Part shown: positions 9,555 to 18,204 of the stretch, piece after piece
How positions within the stretch are numbered: position 1 is the first letter of the stretch
How the letters are laid out: the number at the start of each line of letters is the position of its first letter
Origin: Gammaproteobacteria bacterium
GTDB lineage: Bacteria > Pseudomonadota > Gammaproteobacteria > Enterobacterales > Neiellaceae
Assembly: GCA_017425245.1 (NCBI GenBank)
Contig: JAFOOX010000031.1
Coordinates: 1-64,000 of the forward strand
Length of the DNA stretch: 64,000 bases
Reading direction: 5' to 3'
Notes under the pieces: generated by a model
Told to the model about the DNA's origin: nothing
Seen by the model: the letters and a program-made list of their open reading frames with translations, nothing else
Databases searched by the model: none
Position numbers and translations under genes: made by a program

Positions 9555-10100
9555 TTACAGCCGGATGCCGAGCAGATCAGGAAGCAGGTAGTAGCGCACC
9601 AGATAGATGATGAACATTAGAGCCATCACCGACAGGTCGAGGCCGCCGACAGGGGGAACGATACGGCGGATGGGCGCCAGTAGCGGCTCAGTCATCTGCC
9701 CCAGCAGCCGTTCCATCGGGTTATGGCCCTGGCTGACCCAGCTCAGGATCACCCGGCCAATCAGCACATAAAAGAGCAGATCGAGGCAGGCGCTGGCCAG
9801 CAGCTGTGGTGTTAGCAACAGGGCCACCAAGGGCTGAATGCCGCTGCCAGCGATCAGCAGGCGGACAAAAACGCCCAGCCAGACAACCGCGATCGCCAGT
9901 ACCAGACTGGCAGTATCGAGGCGGCCGATGGAGGGCAGGGCGCGACGCAATGGGCGCACCAGTGGGTGGGTGACCTTGACCACAAACTGACTGATCGGGT
10001 TGTAATAATCGGCACTGACGAGTTGCAGCCACAGCCGCAGCAGGAACAGCAAGGTGATCACTGTGAACAGGGTACTTACCAGAAAATCGATGGTTGCCAT
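9555..10100 (-). CDS. yggT: YggT family membrane protein
   Basis: A 181-residue integral membrane protein with two repeated YGGT modules, each with hydrophobic helices and an NPxxQ/NPMERLL-type loop (NPISQFVVKVTHPLVRPLRR in the first). The family is implicated in osmotic or K+ stress and division in some bacteria, but its activity is not settled. It is followed five bases later by yggU. Confidence 0.92.
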   Translation of the reverse strand: MATIDFLVSTLFTVITLLFLLRLWLQLVSADYYNPISQFVVKVTHPLVRPLRRALPSIGRLDTASLVLAIAVVWLGVFVRLLIAGSGIQPLVALLLTPQLLASACLDLLFYVLIGRVILSWVSQGHNPMERLLGQMTEPLLAPIRRIVPPVGGLDLSVMALMFIIYLVRYYLLPDLLGIRL

Positions 10101-10132
10101 GGGATATCCGTCGGTTAGGGATGGGCAGGGAC

Positions 10133-10960
10133 TCAGAACTCGCGTGCCATCTCTTCGGCACGAGCAATGGCAGCCTGCATGGCCGCGTCCACGGTGCTGC
10201 CAAAACCATGCTGCTGAAACACCGCCAGAGCGGCGGCCGTGGTGCCGCCTTTGGAGGTGACCTGCTCGCGCATGGTAGCAAACGGCAGATCGCGCTCCAG
10301 CGCCATCTGGGCGGCCCCTGCAGCGGTTTGGGCAATCAACAGGCGAGCATCCTCCTCACTCAGCCCCATGGCCACGGTGCTCTGCTGCATCGCTTCCATC
10401 AGCAGGAAAAAATAGGCAGGAGCACTGCCTGCCGCCGCGATCACGGTGTTGATGCCCGCTTCATCGGCCACCCACAACACCTTGCCCACCGCTTCCAGCA
10501 ACGCCTGACAGAACAGCTTGTCGCTCTCTTTGACACCGGGCGAGGCATAGAGCCCGGTCATACCCATACCGACCAGTGCTGGCGTATTGGGCATGGCGCG
10601 AATAATGCGCGGAGAACCCTGCAGGTAGATTTTCAGGCTGGCCAGCGAAATGCCCGCAGCGATCGACAGATAGATGCGGTCACCATGGCCTTGAAGTTCG
10701 GCCATCAGTGTCTGGCAGACCTCAGCCAGCACCTGGGGCTTAACCGCCAGCACCACCACCTCAGCTGCTGTTGCCGCATCCTGATTGGTGTCGTGAACAT
10801 GCACGCCAAACTGATCGGCCAACCGCTGACGGGCCAGATCCGAAGGATCAGACACATGGATCAGGGTTGCCGGGTAACCGCGCTGCACCAGTCCGCCGAT
10901 GATGGCGCCGGCCATATTGCCGCCGCCGATAAAGGCCAGTGTCTTGTAACCGTTACGCAT
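10133..10960 (-). CDS. proC: Pyrroline-5-carboxylate reductase
   Basis: Catalyses the last step of proline synthesis, NAD(P)H-dependent reduction of pyrroline-5-carboxylate. The N-terminal Rossmann motif is FIGGGNMAGAIIGGL and the C-terminal dimerisation helix carries the family motif EQVTSKGGTTAAAL. ATG 10960 gives 275 residues and is preceded by AAGGAG at nine bases, better than the TTG six bases upstream. Confidence 0.97.
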   Translation of the reverse strand: MRNGYKTLAFIGGGNMAGAIIGGLVQRGYPATLIHVSDPSDLARQRLADQFGVHVHDTNQDAATAAEVVVLAVKPQVLAEVCQTLMAELQGHGDRIYLSIAAGISLASLKIYLQGSPRIIRAMPNTPALVGMGMTGLYASPGVKESDKLFCQALLEAVGKVLWVADEAGINTVIAAAGSAPAYFFLLMEAMQQSTVAMGLSEEDARLLIAQTAAGAAQMALERDLPFATMREQVTSKGGTTAAALAVFQQHGFGSTVDAAMQAAIARAEEMAREF

Positions 10961-10981
10961 CAGCAAACACTCCTTGAGGAT

Positions 10982-11665
10982 TCAGACGCGGCTGCCAAAG
11001 ATGGCAGTACCAATACGGACCATGGTTGAGCCTTCAGCGACTGCAGCCTCCAGATCATCGCTCATGCCCATGGACAGGGTATCGATCTGGTGGTCAGTTT
11101 GCCGTAAATCATCGAATAGTGCCCGCATCCGGGCAAACGGCTGGCGTTGTTGCAGTGGATCACTACTCGGCTCAGGAATGGCCATCAAGCCGCGCAGCTG
11201 CAGACCGGGCAAGGCACGCACGGCTGCTGCAAAGGCGGGTAGTTCGTCAACACTGACCCCGGCCTTTTGCGGCTCGTTGCTGATATTGACCTGAATACAC
11301 ACCTGCAGCGGGCCGCGATGGCGTGGCCGTTGTTGACTCAGGCGCTCGGCGATCTTGAGGCGATCCAGGCTCTGCACCCAATCAAAGTGCTCGGCTACCG
11401 GCCGGCTTTTGTTCGATTGCAACGGGCCGATGAAATGCCAGGTCAGTCCCAGATCGACCAGCAGCAGGATCTTGTCGATCGACTCCTGGACGTAGCTTTC
11501 GCCAAACTGACGCTGACCGGCAGCCGCTGCCTCACGGATGGCGTCGGCAGATTTCGTCTTGCTGACTGCCAAAAGTGTGATCTCGGTGGCATTCCGGTGT
11601 GTGGCAAGTGCGGCCAATGTCAAACGGCGTTGGCAACCTTGCAGCCGTGCGGCAACTTCCGTCAT
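10982..11665 (-). CDS. yggS: PLP homeostasis protein YggS
   Basis: Pyridoxal-phosphate-binding protein with an alanine-racemase-like barrel but no known enzymatic activity; it balances free PLP and amino acid pools. The PLP lysine lies in LLAVSKTKSADAI (about residue 36) and the phosphate-binding region is SMGMSDDLEAAVAEG. At 227 residues it has normal length. It is divergent from pilT with only 37 bases between the start codons, so the two promoters must overlap. Confidence 0.95.
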   Translation of the reverse strand: MTEVAARLQGCQRRLTLAALATHRNATEITLLAVSKTKSADAIREAAAAGQRQFGESYVQESIDKILLLVDLGLTWHFIGPLQSNKSRPVAEHFDWVQSLDRLKIAERLSQQRPRHRGPLQVCIQVNISNEPQKAGVSVDELPAFAAAVRALPGLQLRGLMAIPEPSSDPLQQRQPFARMRALFDDLRQTDHQIDTLSMGMSDDLEAAVAEGSTMVRIGTAIFGSRV

Positions 11666-11702
11666 AGAATCCCTGAATTATTGTTGGCCGTGGAGTAGAC
11701 CG

Positions 11703-12737
11703 ATGGATGTTACCGAACTTCTGGCGTTTGCTGTCAAGCACAAGGCGTCGGACCTTCACTTGTCGGCGGGTATTCCGCCGATGATTCGTGTCGATGGCGA
11801 TGTGCGCCGTATCAACCTGCCGGCGCTCGACCATAAAGAGGTTCACGCCCTCATTTACGACATCATGAATGACAAACAGCGGCGCGAGTATGAAGAGCAT
11901 CTCGAAGTCGACTTTTCGTTCGAAGTACCGCAGCTGGCCCGTTTCCGTGTCAACGCGTTTAACCAGAACCGTGGTGCCGGTGCGGTGTTCCGTACCATTC
12001 CCTCCAAGGTACTGACGCTGGAAGAGCTCAATGCCCCAGAGGTGTTCAAAAAGATCGCCAGCTACCCGCGCGGCCTGGTACTGGTGACCGGGCCTACCGG
12101 CTCGGGCAAGTCGACCACGCTGGCGGCCATGGTCGATTACGTCAACGACAACAAATATCACCATATCCTCACCATTGAGGACCCGATTGAATTTGTTCAC
12201 GAGAACAAAAAGTGCCTGGTCAACCAGCGTGAGGTCCATCGCGACACCCACAGCTTTAACGCCGCCCTGCGTTCTGCCCTGCGTGAAGACCCGGATGTCA
12301 TTCTGGTGGGCGAAATGCGCGACCTGGAGACCATCCGCTTGGCCCTGACCGCCGCAGAAACTGGCCACTTGGTGTTTGGCACCCTGCACACCACCTCGGC
12401 TGCCAAGACCATCGACCGTATCGTCGACGTCTTCCCCGGCAACGAAAAATCGATGGTGCGGTCGATGCTGTCGGAATCGCTGCGAGCCGTTATCTCTCAG
12501 ACCCTGCTCAAGAAAACCGGTGGCGGGCGTGTGGCGGCGCACGAGATCATGATCGGCACCCCGGCTATCCGTAACCTGATCCGTGAAGACAAGGTAGCGC
12601 AGATGTACTCGTCGATTCAGACCGGCATGGCTCATGGCATGCAGACACTTGATCAGTGTCTGCAAGGGCTGGTGAGTCGCGGTATGGTCAACGCAGCTGA
12701 TGCCAAGGCCAAGATGCAGCACGGCGGCGATATCTAA
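11703..12737 (+). CDS. pilT: Type IV pilus retraction ATPase PilT
   Basis: Hexameric AAA+-like secretion ATPase at the inner membrane base of type IV pili; powers retraction for twitching, surface sensing and DNA uptake. Start ATG 11703 (GGAG eight bases upstream) gives 344 residues, the usual PilT length. Visible motifs are Walker A GPTGSGKST, the Asp/His boxes, Walker B region DPDVILVGEMRD and the PilT-specific AIRNLIRE near the C terminus, needed for retraction. pilU follows after 17 bases. Confidence 0.97.
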   Translation: MDVTELLAFAVKHKASDLHLSAGIPPMIRVDGDVRRINLPALDHKEVHALIYDIMNDKQRREYEEHLEVDFSFEVPQLARFRVNAFNQNRGAGAVFRTIPSKVLTLEELNAPEVFKKIASYPRGLVLVTGPTGSGKSTTLAAMVDYVNDNKYHHILTIEDPIEFVHENKKCLVNQREVHRDTHSFNAALRSALREDPDVILVGEMRDLETIRLALTAAETGHLVFGTLHTTSAAKTIDRIVDVFPGNEKSMVRSMLSESLRAVISQTLLKKTGGGRVAAHEIMIGTPAIRNLIREDKVAQMYSSIQTGMAHGMQTLDQCLQGLVSRGMVNAADAKAKMQHGGDI

Positions 12738-12754
12738 CTCAAGGAAGTGGTGTT

Positions 12755-13894
12755 ATGGAACCCAAGCAGATCCTGCACAAACTGTTGTCGCTGATGGTGG
12801 CGCGTGAGGCGTCTGACCTGTTCATCACCGTCGGCTTTCCGCCGAGTGTGAAGGTGGACGGCGAGATTGTGCCGATCATGGAATCGCCGCTGTCGCGCGA
12901 GCAGTCGCTGGCGATTGTCGAAGCCTCAATGAATGTTGAGCAGCACCAAAAGTTTCACAGCGGGCGTGAAGCCAACTTCGCGATCGCTGTGCCGGAACTC
13001 GGGCGCTTCCGTATCTCTGCCTTCTGGCAGCGCGACAGTGCCGGTCTGGTGGCTCGCCGCATTCAGACCGATATTCCGGAAGTGGAAGCTTTGGGGTTGC
13101 CGCCGATCCTTAAGGACATTGTCATGTCCAAACGCGGCCTGTTTCTCTTTGTCGGTGCCACCGGTACCGGTAAGTCGACGTCGATGGCATCGCTGCTGGG
13201 CTATCGCAACCGCAATTCGCGCGGCCATATCCTGTCGATCGAGGACCCGATTGAGTTCGTGCACAAGCATGCCAAAAGCGTGGTTACCCAACGCGAGGTG
13301 GGGATTGATACCGACAGCTTCGACAATGCCTTGAAAAGCGCCCTGCGTCAGGCCCCTGACGTGATCATGATTGGTGAGATCCGGTCGATTGAGACTATGG
13401 AATATGCCATCACCTTCTCTGAAACCGGTCACCTGTGTATGGCTACTCTGCATGCCAACAACGCCAACCAGGCCTTGGACCGCATCATGCATTTGGTGCC
13501 ACCGGACAAGAAAAGTCAGCTGCTGTTCGACTTGTCGTTCAACCTGCGGGCTATCGTAGCCCAGCAGTTGGTTCCCAAACGTGACGGCAGCGGGCGGCGG
13601 GCCGCCATTGAGGTGATGCTCAATACGCCGATGGTGGCAGAGCATATCCGCCGCAACGAGATGCACCTGATCAAGGAGACCATGGCCAAGTCGCGTGAAC
13701 AGGGGATGCAGACCTTTGACCAATCACTGTTTGACCTTTACCAGGCCGGTGAAGTCAGCTATGCCGATGCTATTCACTATGCCGACTCACCCAACGATCT
13801 GCGCCTGATGATCAAGCTCAAGGGCGATGATCCGACCGGTGCCAGCGGTTTCCTCGATAATGTCACCGTGGATCTGGATGGCGATCGCCGCTAG
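12755..13894 (+). CDS. pilU: Type IV pilus ATPase PilU
   Basis: PilT paralogue that assists PilT-dependent retraction under load. The 379-residue protein has Walker A GATGTGKSTS, Walker B region APDVIMIGEIRS and a C-terminal extension absent from PilT. It is preceded by AAGGAAG and cotranscribed with pilT. No other pilus genes are present in this window. Confidence 0.96.
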   Translation: MEPKQILHKLLSLMVAREASDLFITVGFPPSVKVDGEIVPIMESPLSREQSLAIVEASMNVEQHQKFHSGREANFAIAVPELGRFRISAFWQRDSAGLVARRIQTDIPEVEALGLPPILKDIVMSKRGLFLFVGATGTGKSTSMASLLGYRNRNSRGHILSIEDPIEFVHKHAKSVVTQREVGIDTDSFDNALKSALRQAPDVIMIGEIRSIETMEYAITFSETGHLCMATLHANNANQALDRIMHLVPPDKKSQLLFDLSFNLRAIVAQQLVPKRDGSGRRAAIEVMLNTPMVAEHIRRNEMHLIKETMAKSREQGMQTFDQSLFDLYQAGEVSYADAIHYADSPNDLRLMIKLKGDDPTGASGFLDNVTVDLDGDRR

Positions 13895-13930
13895 TCCTGA
13901 GCCCTGAGCGCAGTGTCCGTGCTAAACGAC

Positions 13931-13957
13931 AAAGACCGCCTGCTGGCGGTCTTTGTT
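13931..13957 (+). terminator. Bidirectional terminator after pilU
   Basis: AAAGACCGCC (13931-13940) pairs with GGCGGTCTTT (13945-13954) around TGCT, with A and T runs on both sides, so it can end both pilU and the converging small gene at 13973. Confidence 0.9.
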
Positions 13958-13972
13958 GATGAAAGTCCCCGA

Positions 13973-14269
13973 TTAACCTTTGGCGCGTTCCAGCATCTTC
14001 TTGGCGCGCTCAGAGCCTGCGGCAGCGGATTTTTCATAAAGCGCTGTGGCGGCGGCTTGGTCCTGCTTGACGCAGTTGCCAACCAGATGCATGCCGGCCA
14101 ACTGGTTCATGGCGTCAACGTCACCGGCGCTGATGGCGCTGTTGAGGGAGTTTACGGCGGTGTCACAGTCGCCCTGCATCAAGGCACGACGGACTTCAGT
14201 AAGATCAGCGGCCTGGGCGGTAAAGGCCAGGGTGATGGCGGTAGACAGCAGTACAACAGCAAGTTTCAT
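13973..14269 (-). CDS. Small secreted Sel1-like repeat protein
   Basis: A 98-residue protein with a signal peptide (cleavage near AQA-AD) followed by about one and a half Sel1/TPR-like helical repeats (AMNQLAGMHLVGNCVKQD, then AAATALYEKSAAAGSERAKK). Such modules mediate protein contacts; no partner is evident. Two cysteines in the mature part (CDTAV and GNCVKQ) could form a disulfide in the periplasm. ATG 14269 follows GGAG at eight bases; a longer upstream start would spoil the signal peptide. Confidence 0.75.
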   Translation of the reverse strand: MKLAVVLLSTAITLAFTAQAADLTEVRRALMQGDCDTAVNSLNSAISAGDVDAMNQLAGMHLVGNCVKQDQAAATALYEKSAAAGSERAKKMLERAKG

Positions 14270-14377
14270 CAGACGACTCCAGCAGCACAACAGGTCGGAA
14301 CTCTCCGGGTGAGGGCCGCATCCTAAATATGTTCGTGATGGTGGTCAAACTTTTGTTGGTGGTTTTTTAGACGATTT

Positions 14378-14824
14378 TTAGACGTCGTTGCCTCGTTCAA
14401 ACCAGCTTTCCAGAATAAGCACTGCCGACTGGCTGTCCACTTTTCCCTTGCTGAGGGCCCGGTAGCCGCCGCGGTCAAACAGCGTCTCGCGGGCGCTGGC
14501 AGTGGTCAGCCGCTCGTCGCTGAAAGTAACAGGCAGCCCCAGCCGGCCATGCAGGCGGTTGCCGAATTTGCGGGCCATGGTGGTCAGCGGTTGCTCGCTG
14601 CCATCCATGTTCAGTGGCAGGCCGACCACTAGCAGATCCGGCCGCCAATCGCGCACCAAGGCTTCCAACTTGAGCCAGTCCGGCTGGCCGTCGCGGGCCG
14701 GCAAAGCCGACAGTGGTGAGGCGGTGCCCGTAACCTCCTGGCCGACGGCGACGCCGATACTCTTGGTACCAAAATCGAAGGCGAGCAGGGTGCGCCGGCC
14801 ATCAGCCTTGGCCGTACCGGCCAT
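14378..14824 (-). CDS. ruvX: Putative pre-16S rRNA nuclease YqgF/RuvX
   Basis: RNase H-fold nuclease implicated in 5' maturation of 16S rRNA (named RuvX for a proposed Holliday junction role). The 148-residue protein has [17 protein letters not shown] with the first catalytic Asp, the GLPLNMDG segment, and DERLTTASA with further acidic residues. Its start overlaps the yqgE stop by one base. Confidence 0.95.
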   Translation of the reverse strand: MAGTAKADGRRTLLAFDFGTKSIGVAVGQEVTGTASPLSALPARDGQPDWLKLEALVRDWRPDLLVVGLPLNMDGSEQPLTTMARKFGNRLHGRLGLPVTFSDERLTTASARETLFDRGGYRALSKGKVDSQSAVLILESWFERGNDV

Positions 14825-15387
14825 CAGGCGTGCCCTGCGTCAGGGGCGATGCGCCAGAGATCGATGCCAAGGCGGGCCGCTGCTTTCTGCCAGCGCTCGC
14901 TGATTGGCACATCGAACAGCAGTTCAGCGTCGGCCGGGATGGTGATCCAGCTATTGCTGGCCAGCTCCTCTTCCAGCTGACCGGCACTCCAGCCGGCGTA
15001 GCCAAGGGTGACCAGAAATTTGTCCGGGGCGTCATTGCGGGCCAGGGTCTGCAGGATGTCGCGGCTGGTGGTCACCGTCAGGTTGTCGGCCAGATGGACA
15101 CTGCTGGCAAAATCGCGGTTACCGCTGTGAATGACAAAGCCGCGCTCGGGGCTGACCGGGCCGCCGGTAAACACCGGTCGCTCGCGCAACTGGCGTGGCA
15201 GGCTCTCCACTTCCACCTGCTCCACCTGATGCAACAGTTCGCCGAGATTGATCGGCGACGGCTGGTTGATCACGAGGCCAAAGGCGCCTTTGTCATTGTG
15301 GTCGCAAATATAGGTCACGCTGCGCGAGAAATAGGGGTCGCGCAGGGAGGGCATGGCGATTAACAGATGATTTTGTAATGTCTCCAT
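14824..15387 (-). CDS. yqgE: YqgE/AlgH family protein
   Basis: Member of UPF0301 (DUF179), 187 residues, function unresolved; the Pseudomonas relative AlgH was named from an alginate phenotype. Family features seen are the N-terminal [20 protein letters not shown] and GLVINQP, and [15 protein letters not shown] in the middle. It sits between gshB and ruvX in the conserved order. Confidence 0.95.
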   Translation of the reverse strand: METLQNHLLIAMPSLRDPYFSRSVTYICDHNDKGAFGLVINQPSPINLGELLHQVEQVEVESLPRQLRERPVFTGGPVSPERGFVIHSGNRDFASSVHLADNLTVTTSRDILQTLARNDAPDKFLVTLGYAGWSAGQLEEELASNSWITIPADAELLFDVPISERWQKAAARLGIDLWRIAPDAGHA

Positions 15388-15399
15388 TGGGGCGTTTCA

Positions 15400-15440
15400 C
15401 AGCGTCGCCATGGGCTGATTATGGCAGCTTGGCGACGCTG
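15400..15440. promoter_or_regulatory. Inverted repeat between gshB and yqgE
   Basis: An 11-base perfect inverted repeat, CAGCGTCGCCA (15400-15410) and TGGCGACGCTG (15430-15440), with a 19-base loop. There is no T tract on either side, so it is not a simple terminator. It could be an attenuating or mRNA-processing hairpin between the two genes. Confidence 0.5.
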
Positions 15441-15452
15441 GCAGAAGAGCAT

Positions 15453-16406
15453 TCAGCCGTTGCCGAGGCGGGCGGCTATGACATCCAGCAGCATGCCAGC
15501 AATATCGACTGGAAATACTGCCTCGATTTCACGAATACAAGTCGGGCTAGTGACGTTGATTTCGGTCAGATGTTCGCCAATCACATCCAAGCCAACAAAC
15601 AGCAGCCCGCGCTCGCGCAGGACCGGGCCGACGGCGGCAGCGATGCGCCGGTCGCTGTCACTTAAGGGCTGTGGTTGGCCACGGCCACCCGCAGCGATGT
15701 TACCGCGCGTTTCACCCTGCGACGGGATGCGGGCCAGACACCAGGGCACTGGCTCGCCATTGACCATCAAAATGCGTTTGTCGCCATCGGTGATCGCCGG
15801 CAGAAAGCGCTGGGCCATGGCATAGCGGCTGCCGTGGGCGGTCAGGGTTTCGATGATCACCGACAGGTTGGGATCGCCGGCTTTAACCCGAAAAATGGAA
15901 GCACCACCCATGCCATCCAGCGGCTTGAGGATGATGTCGCCGTGTTCGGCATAAAAGGCACGGATCTGCTCGGCGCGGCGGCTGACGATGGTGGGCGGGG
16001 TCAGTTCCGGGAACCAGGCAGTAAACAGTTTTTCGTTGCAGTCGCGCAGGCCCTGGGCCTTGTTGACCACCAGCAGCCCCTCGGCTTCGGCCCGTTCAAA
16101 GATCTGGGTGGCGTAGATGAACTCGTTATCGACCGGCGGATCCTTGCGCATTAGCAGGGTATCGAGCTCGGCCAGCGGCCGTTCGACCGCGTCTCCTAAC
16201 TGGAAATAATCCTGCTTGCGGTCGATCACCGTCAGTGGCCGCATGCGTCCCATGGCTCGCCCCTGCACTAGCGACAGGTCGGCCATCTCCAGGTACCACA
16301 GCTGCCAGCCACGCTTCTGGGCGGCCAGTAGCATGGCGAAGCTTGAGTCTTTGTAGGTTTTGATGGTGGCGATGGGGTCCATTACCATACCGAGTTGAAT
16401 GGTCAT
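15453..16406 (-). CDS. gshB: Glutathione synthetase
   Basis: ATP-grasp ligase that adds glycine to gamma-glutamylcysteine, the second step of glutathione synthesis. The 317-residue protein begins IQLGMVMDPIATIKTYKDS, typical of proteobacterial GshB, and has the ATP-grasp lysine segment ILKPLDGMGGASIF and the metal-binding LTEINVTSPTCIREIE. AAGGAA lies ahead of the ATG. It is flanked by rsmE upstream and yqgE downstream, the standard arrangement. Confidence 0.97.
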   Translation of the reverse strand: MTIQLGMVMDPIATIKTYKDSSFAMLLAAQKRGWQLWYLEMADLSLVQGRAMGRMRPLTVIDRKQDYFQLGDAVERPLAELDTLLMRKDPPVDNEFIYATQIFERAEAEGLLVVNKAQGLRDCNEKLFTAWFPELTPPTIVSRRAEQIRAFYAEHGDIILKPLDGMGGASIFRVKAGDPNLSVIIETLTAHGSRYAMAQRFLPAITDGDKRILMVNGEPVPWCLARIPSQGETRGNIAAGGRGQPQPLSDSDRRIAAAVGPVLRERGLLFVGLDVIGEHLTEINVTSPTCIREIEAVFPVDIAGMLLDVIAARLGNG

Positions 16407-16429
16407 CAGTGTTCCTTGATCGTTGTGGT

Positions 16430-17155
16430 TTAGGCCAGATCGCCAAAGCGCGCCTGCAGTGCTGCCATACAGGCCCAGGCCGCCGTTTCAGTACGCAGGA
16501 TGCGCGGACCAAAGCGAAGTGGGCTGAAGCCGGCGGCGATTGCGGCGGCCACCTCCCCATCACTCAGTCCCCCTTCGGGGCCGATCAGCAAGGTGGTTTC
16601 GCTCATTAACGGCAAGGCATTGAGTGACTGGCCGGCGTGAGGATCAAGCACCAGACCATGGCCGCTGTGGCTGGCCAGTAGCCTAGGCAGGGCGATGGGG
16701 GCCATCACGTGAGGCACCAGATTACGGCCACTCTGTTCACAAGCGCTAATCGCTACCCGCTGCCAGTGGGCCAGTTTTTTGTCCCAGCGTTCGTCAGACA
16801 GTTTCACGCCGCAGCGCTCCGTCAGCACTGGGGTGATACTGGCTGCCCCCAGCTCCACCGATTTCATGATGGTCAGATCCATCTTGTCGCCACGGGCGAT
16901 CCCTTGGGCGAGGTGCAGCTTGAGTGGCGACTCACGCGATGCCAGCCGGCCCGCGCCGACCCGCGCACGCGCCTGTTTGCGATCGCAGCCTTCAAGCACT
17001 GCCGCGAACGCCTGGTCGCTGCCATCAAAGAGCTCGATGGTATCGCCGTCGGCTAAGCGCAGTACCCGCAGCAGGTGGGCGCTGGCGGTGTCGTCGAGAT
17101 CGATAAGCGCCCCATTGCTGAGCGCTTGCGGATGAAAAACACGAATGGTGCGCAT
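16430..17155 (-). CDS. rsmE: 16S rRNA (uracil-1498-N3)-methyltransferase
   Basis: SPOUT-class methyltransferase that modifies U1498 of 16S rRNA using SAM. The 241-residue protein has an N-terminal PUA-like domain and a C-terminal knot with LLIGPEGGLSDGEV and LRFGPRILRTETA, the SAM-binding knot motifs. It heads the rsmE-gshB-yqgE-ruvX cluster. Confidence 0.96.
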   Translation of the reverse strand: MRTIRVFHPQALSNGALIDLDDTASAHLLRVLRLADGDTIELFDGSDQAFAAVLEGCDRKQARARVGAGRLASRESPLKLHLAQGIARGDKMDLTIMKSVELGAASITPVLTERCGVKLSDERWDKKLAHWQRVAISACEQSGRNLVPHVMAPIALPRLLASHSGHGLVLDPHAGQSLNALPLMSETTLLIGPEGGLSDGEVAAAIAAGFSPLRFGPRILRTETAAWACMAALQARFGDLA

Positions 17156-17280
17156 AGGGTCAAAGTAAGAGCGATGAGGATTCTGATTGTGCCCGCTGGG
17201 CTACGGGCTGGCTACCGCCAGCAGGTGGGCGGCAGCCACTGGAGGATGATGAGGCGAGTGAATTTTGCACGCCCTGCATT

Positions 17281-17299
17281 GATAACGGTTCGCATTGCG
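17281..17299 (+). promoter_or_regulatory. Possible Fur box upstream of bfd
   Basis: GATAACGGTTCGCATTGCG matches 11 of 19 positions of the classical Fur consensus and sits about 50 bases before the bfd start. Bfd and bacterioferritin are iron-responsive in related bacteria, which makes a Fur site reasonable, but the match is imperfect. Confidence 0.35.
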
Positions 17300-17346
17300 T
17301 TTATTCTTTGCCCAGAAGCTGCTTGGTGCAGTGTTCAGGAGCTACC

Positions 17347-17541
17347 ATGATCGTCTGTGTCTGCCGCCGAATTTCTGACCGTCAGATCCGCGCTGCCGCT
17401 GAAAATGGCGCGACCTCGCTTGCTGACCTTGAGCAGGCTGGTGTTGCCCTACAATGTGGCAGATGCGCCGAGATGGCGCAGCAAATCATCAACGATACCA
17501 ACGCGGAGCTGATGGCCGAGCTTTATTATCCTGCCGCCTGA
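17347..17541 (+). CDS. bfd: Bacterioferritin-associated ferredoxin
   Basis: A 64-residue [2Fe-2S] protein that docks on bacterioferritin and reduces the core iron so that it can be released. Four cysteines fit the Bfd ligand pattern: CVC at positions 4 and 6, and CGRC further on (about 37 and 40). ATG 17347 follows GGAG and gives the normal length. The bacterioferritin gene lies 125 bases downstream on the same strand. Confidence 0.95.
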   Translation: MIVCVCRRISDRQIRAAAENGATSLADLEQAGVALQCGRCAEMAQQIINDTNAELMAELYYPAA

Positions 17542-17666
17542 TTATTTATCGCTTTTTTTGCCTGTTTTTTTGGCGGGCATCTTGAACCTGCGCTTGCTCC
17601 GCTTAGTATCAGGATCTGATTTCCATTGGGGCGGCTTATGCTGCTTTGGCCAGAGAGGGACAGATC

Positions 17667-18152
17667 ATGCGTGGCGATAATACAGTCATCGAATACCTGA
17701 ACAAGGCGCTCTACAACGAACTGGTGGCCATTAACCAGTATTTCCTGCATGCACGTATGCTCAAGAACTGGGGTTTTGAGCGCTTGGGTGCCAAGGAGTA
17801 CCACGAGTCGATCGACGAGATGAAGCATGCTGACATGCTTATCGAACGCATCCTGTTCCTGGATGGGCTGCCCAACCTGCAGGATCTCGGCAAGCTGCGC
17901 ATTGGCGAGGATGTGCCCGAACTGCTCAGGGCCGATCTGGCACTGGAGATGGATGCCATCCCGTTGCTGCGTGAAGGCATTGCTCACGCTGAAAAAGTGG
18001 GTGACTACGTCAGCCGCGATCTGATGCGCCGCATCCTCGACAGCGAGGAAGAGCATGTAGACTTCCTCGAAACTCAGCTCAGTCTGATTGAGTCAGTAGG
18101 GCTGCAGAACTATCTGCAGTCGCAGATGAAGCCCCTCGACCATGACGATTAA
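17667..18152 (+). CDS. bfr: Bacterioferritin
   Basis: Heme-containing ferritin shell subunit that oxidises Fe2+ and stores it as mineral; the 24-mer binds heme between subunit pairs. ATG 17667 (AGAGGGA upstream) gives 161 residues. Ferroxidase ligands Glu18, Glu51 and His54 and the heme-axial Met52 (IDEMKHAD) are all present, so this is a heme-binding, ferroxidase-competent Bfr. It ends in [10 protein letters not shown] as in E. coli. Partner gene bfd is just upstream. Confidence 0.97.
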   Translation: MRGDNTVIEYLNKALYNELVAINQYFLHARMLKNWGFERLGAKEYHESIDEMKHADMLIERILFLDGLPNLQDLGKLRIGEDVPELLRADLALEMDAIPLLREGIAHAEKVGDYVSRDLMRRILDSEEEHVDFLETQLSLIESVGLQNYLQSQMKPLDHDD

Positions 18153-18170
18153 GCGCGACTTGAACTAAAC

Positions 18171-18194
18171 AAAAGGCGCCCTCGGGCGCCTTTT
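18171..18194 (+). terminator. Terminator between bfr and metK
   Basis: AAAAGGCGCC (18171-18180) pairs with GGCGCCTTTT after a CTC.G loop; A and T runs on both sides make it usable for both convergent genes. Confidence 0.9.
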
Positions 18195-18204
18195 GCCTTT
18201 GTTA

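Noticed and set aside
11532-12722. 396-codon frame antisense to pilT
   Set aside because: Entirely within the conserved pilT gene and lacking protein features of its own.
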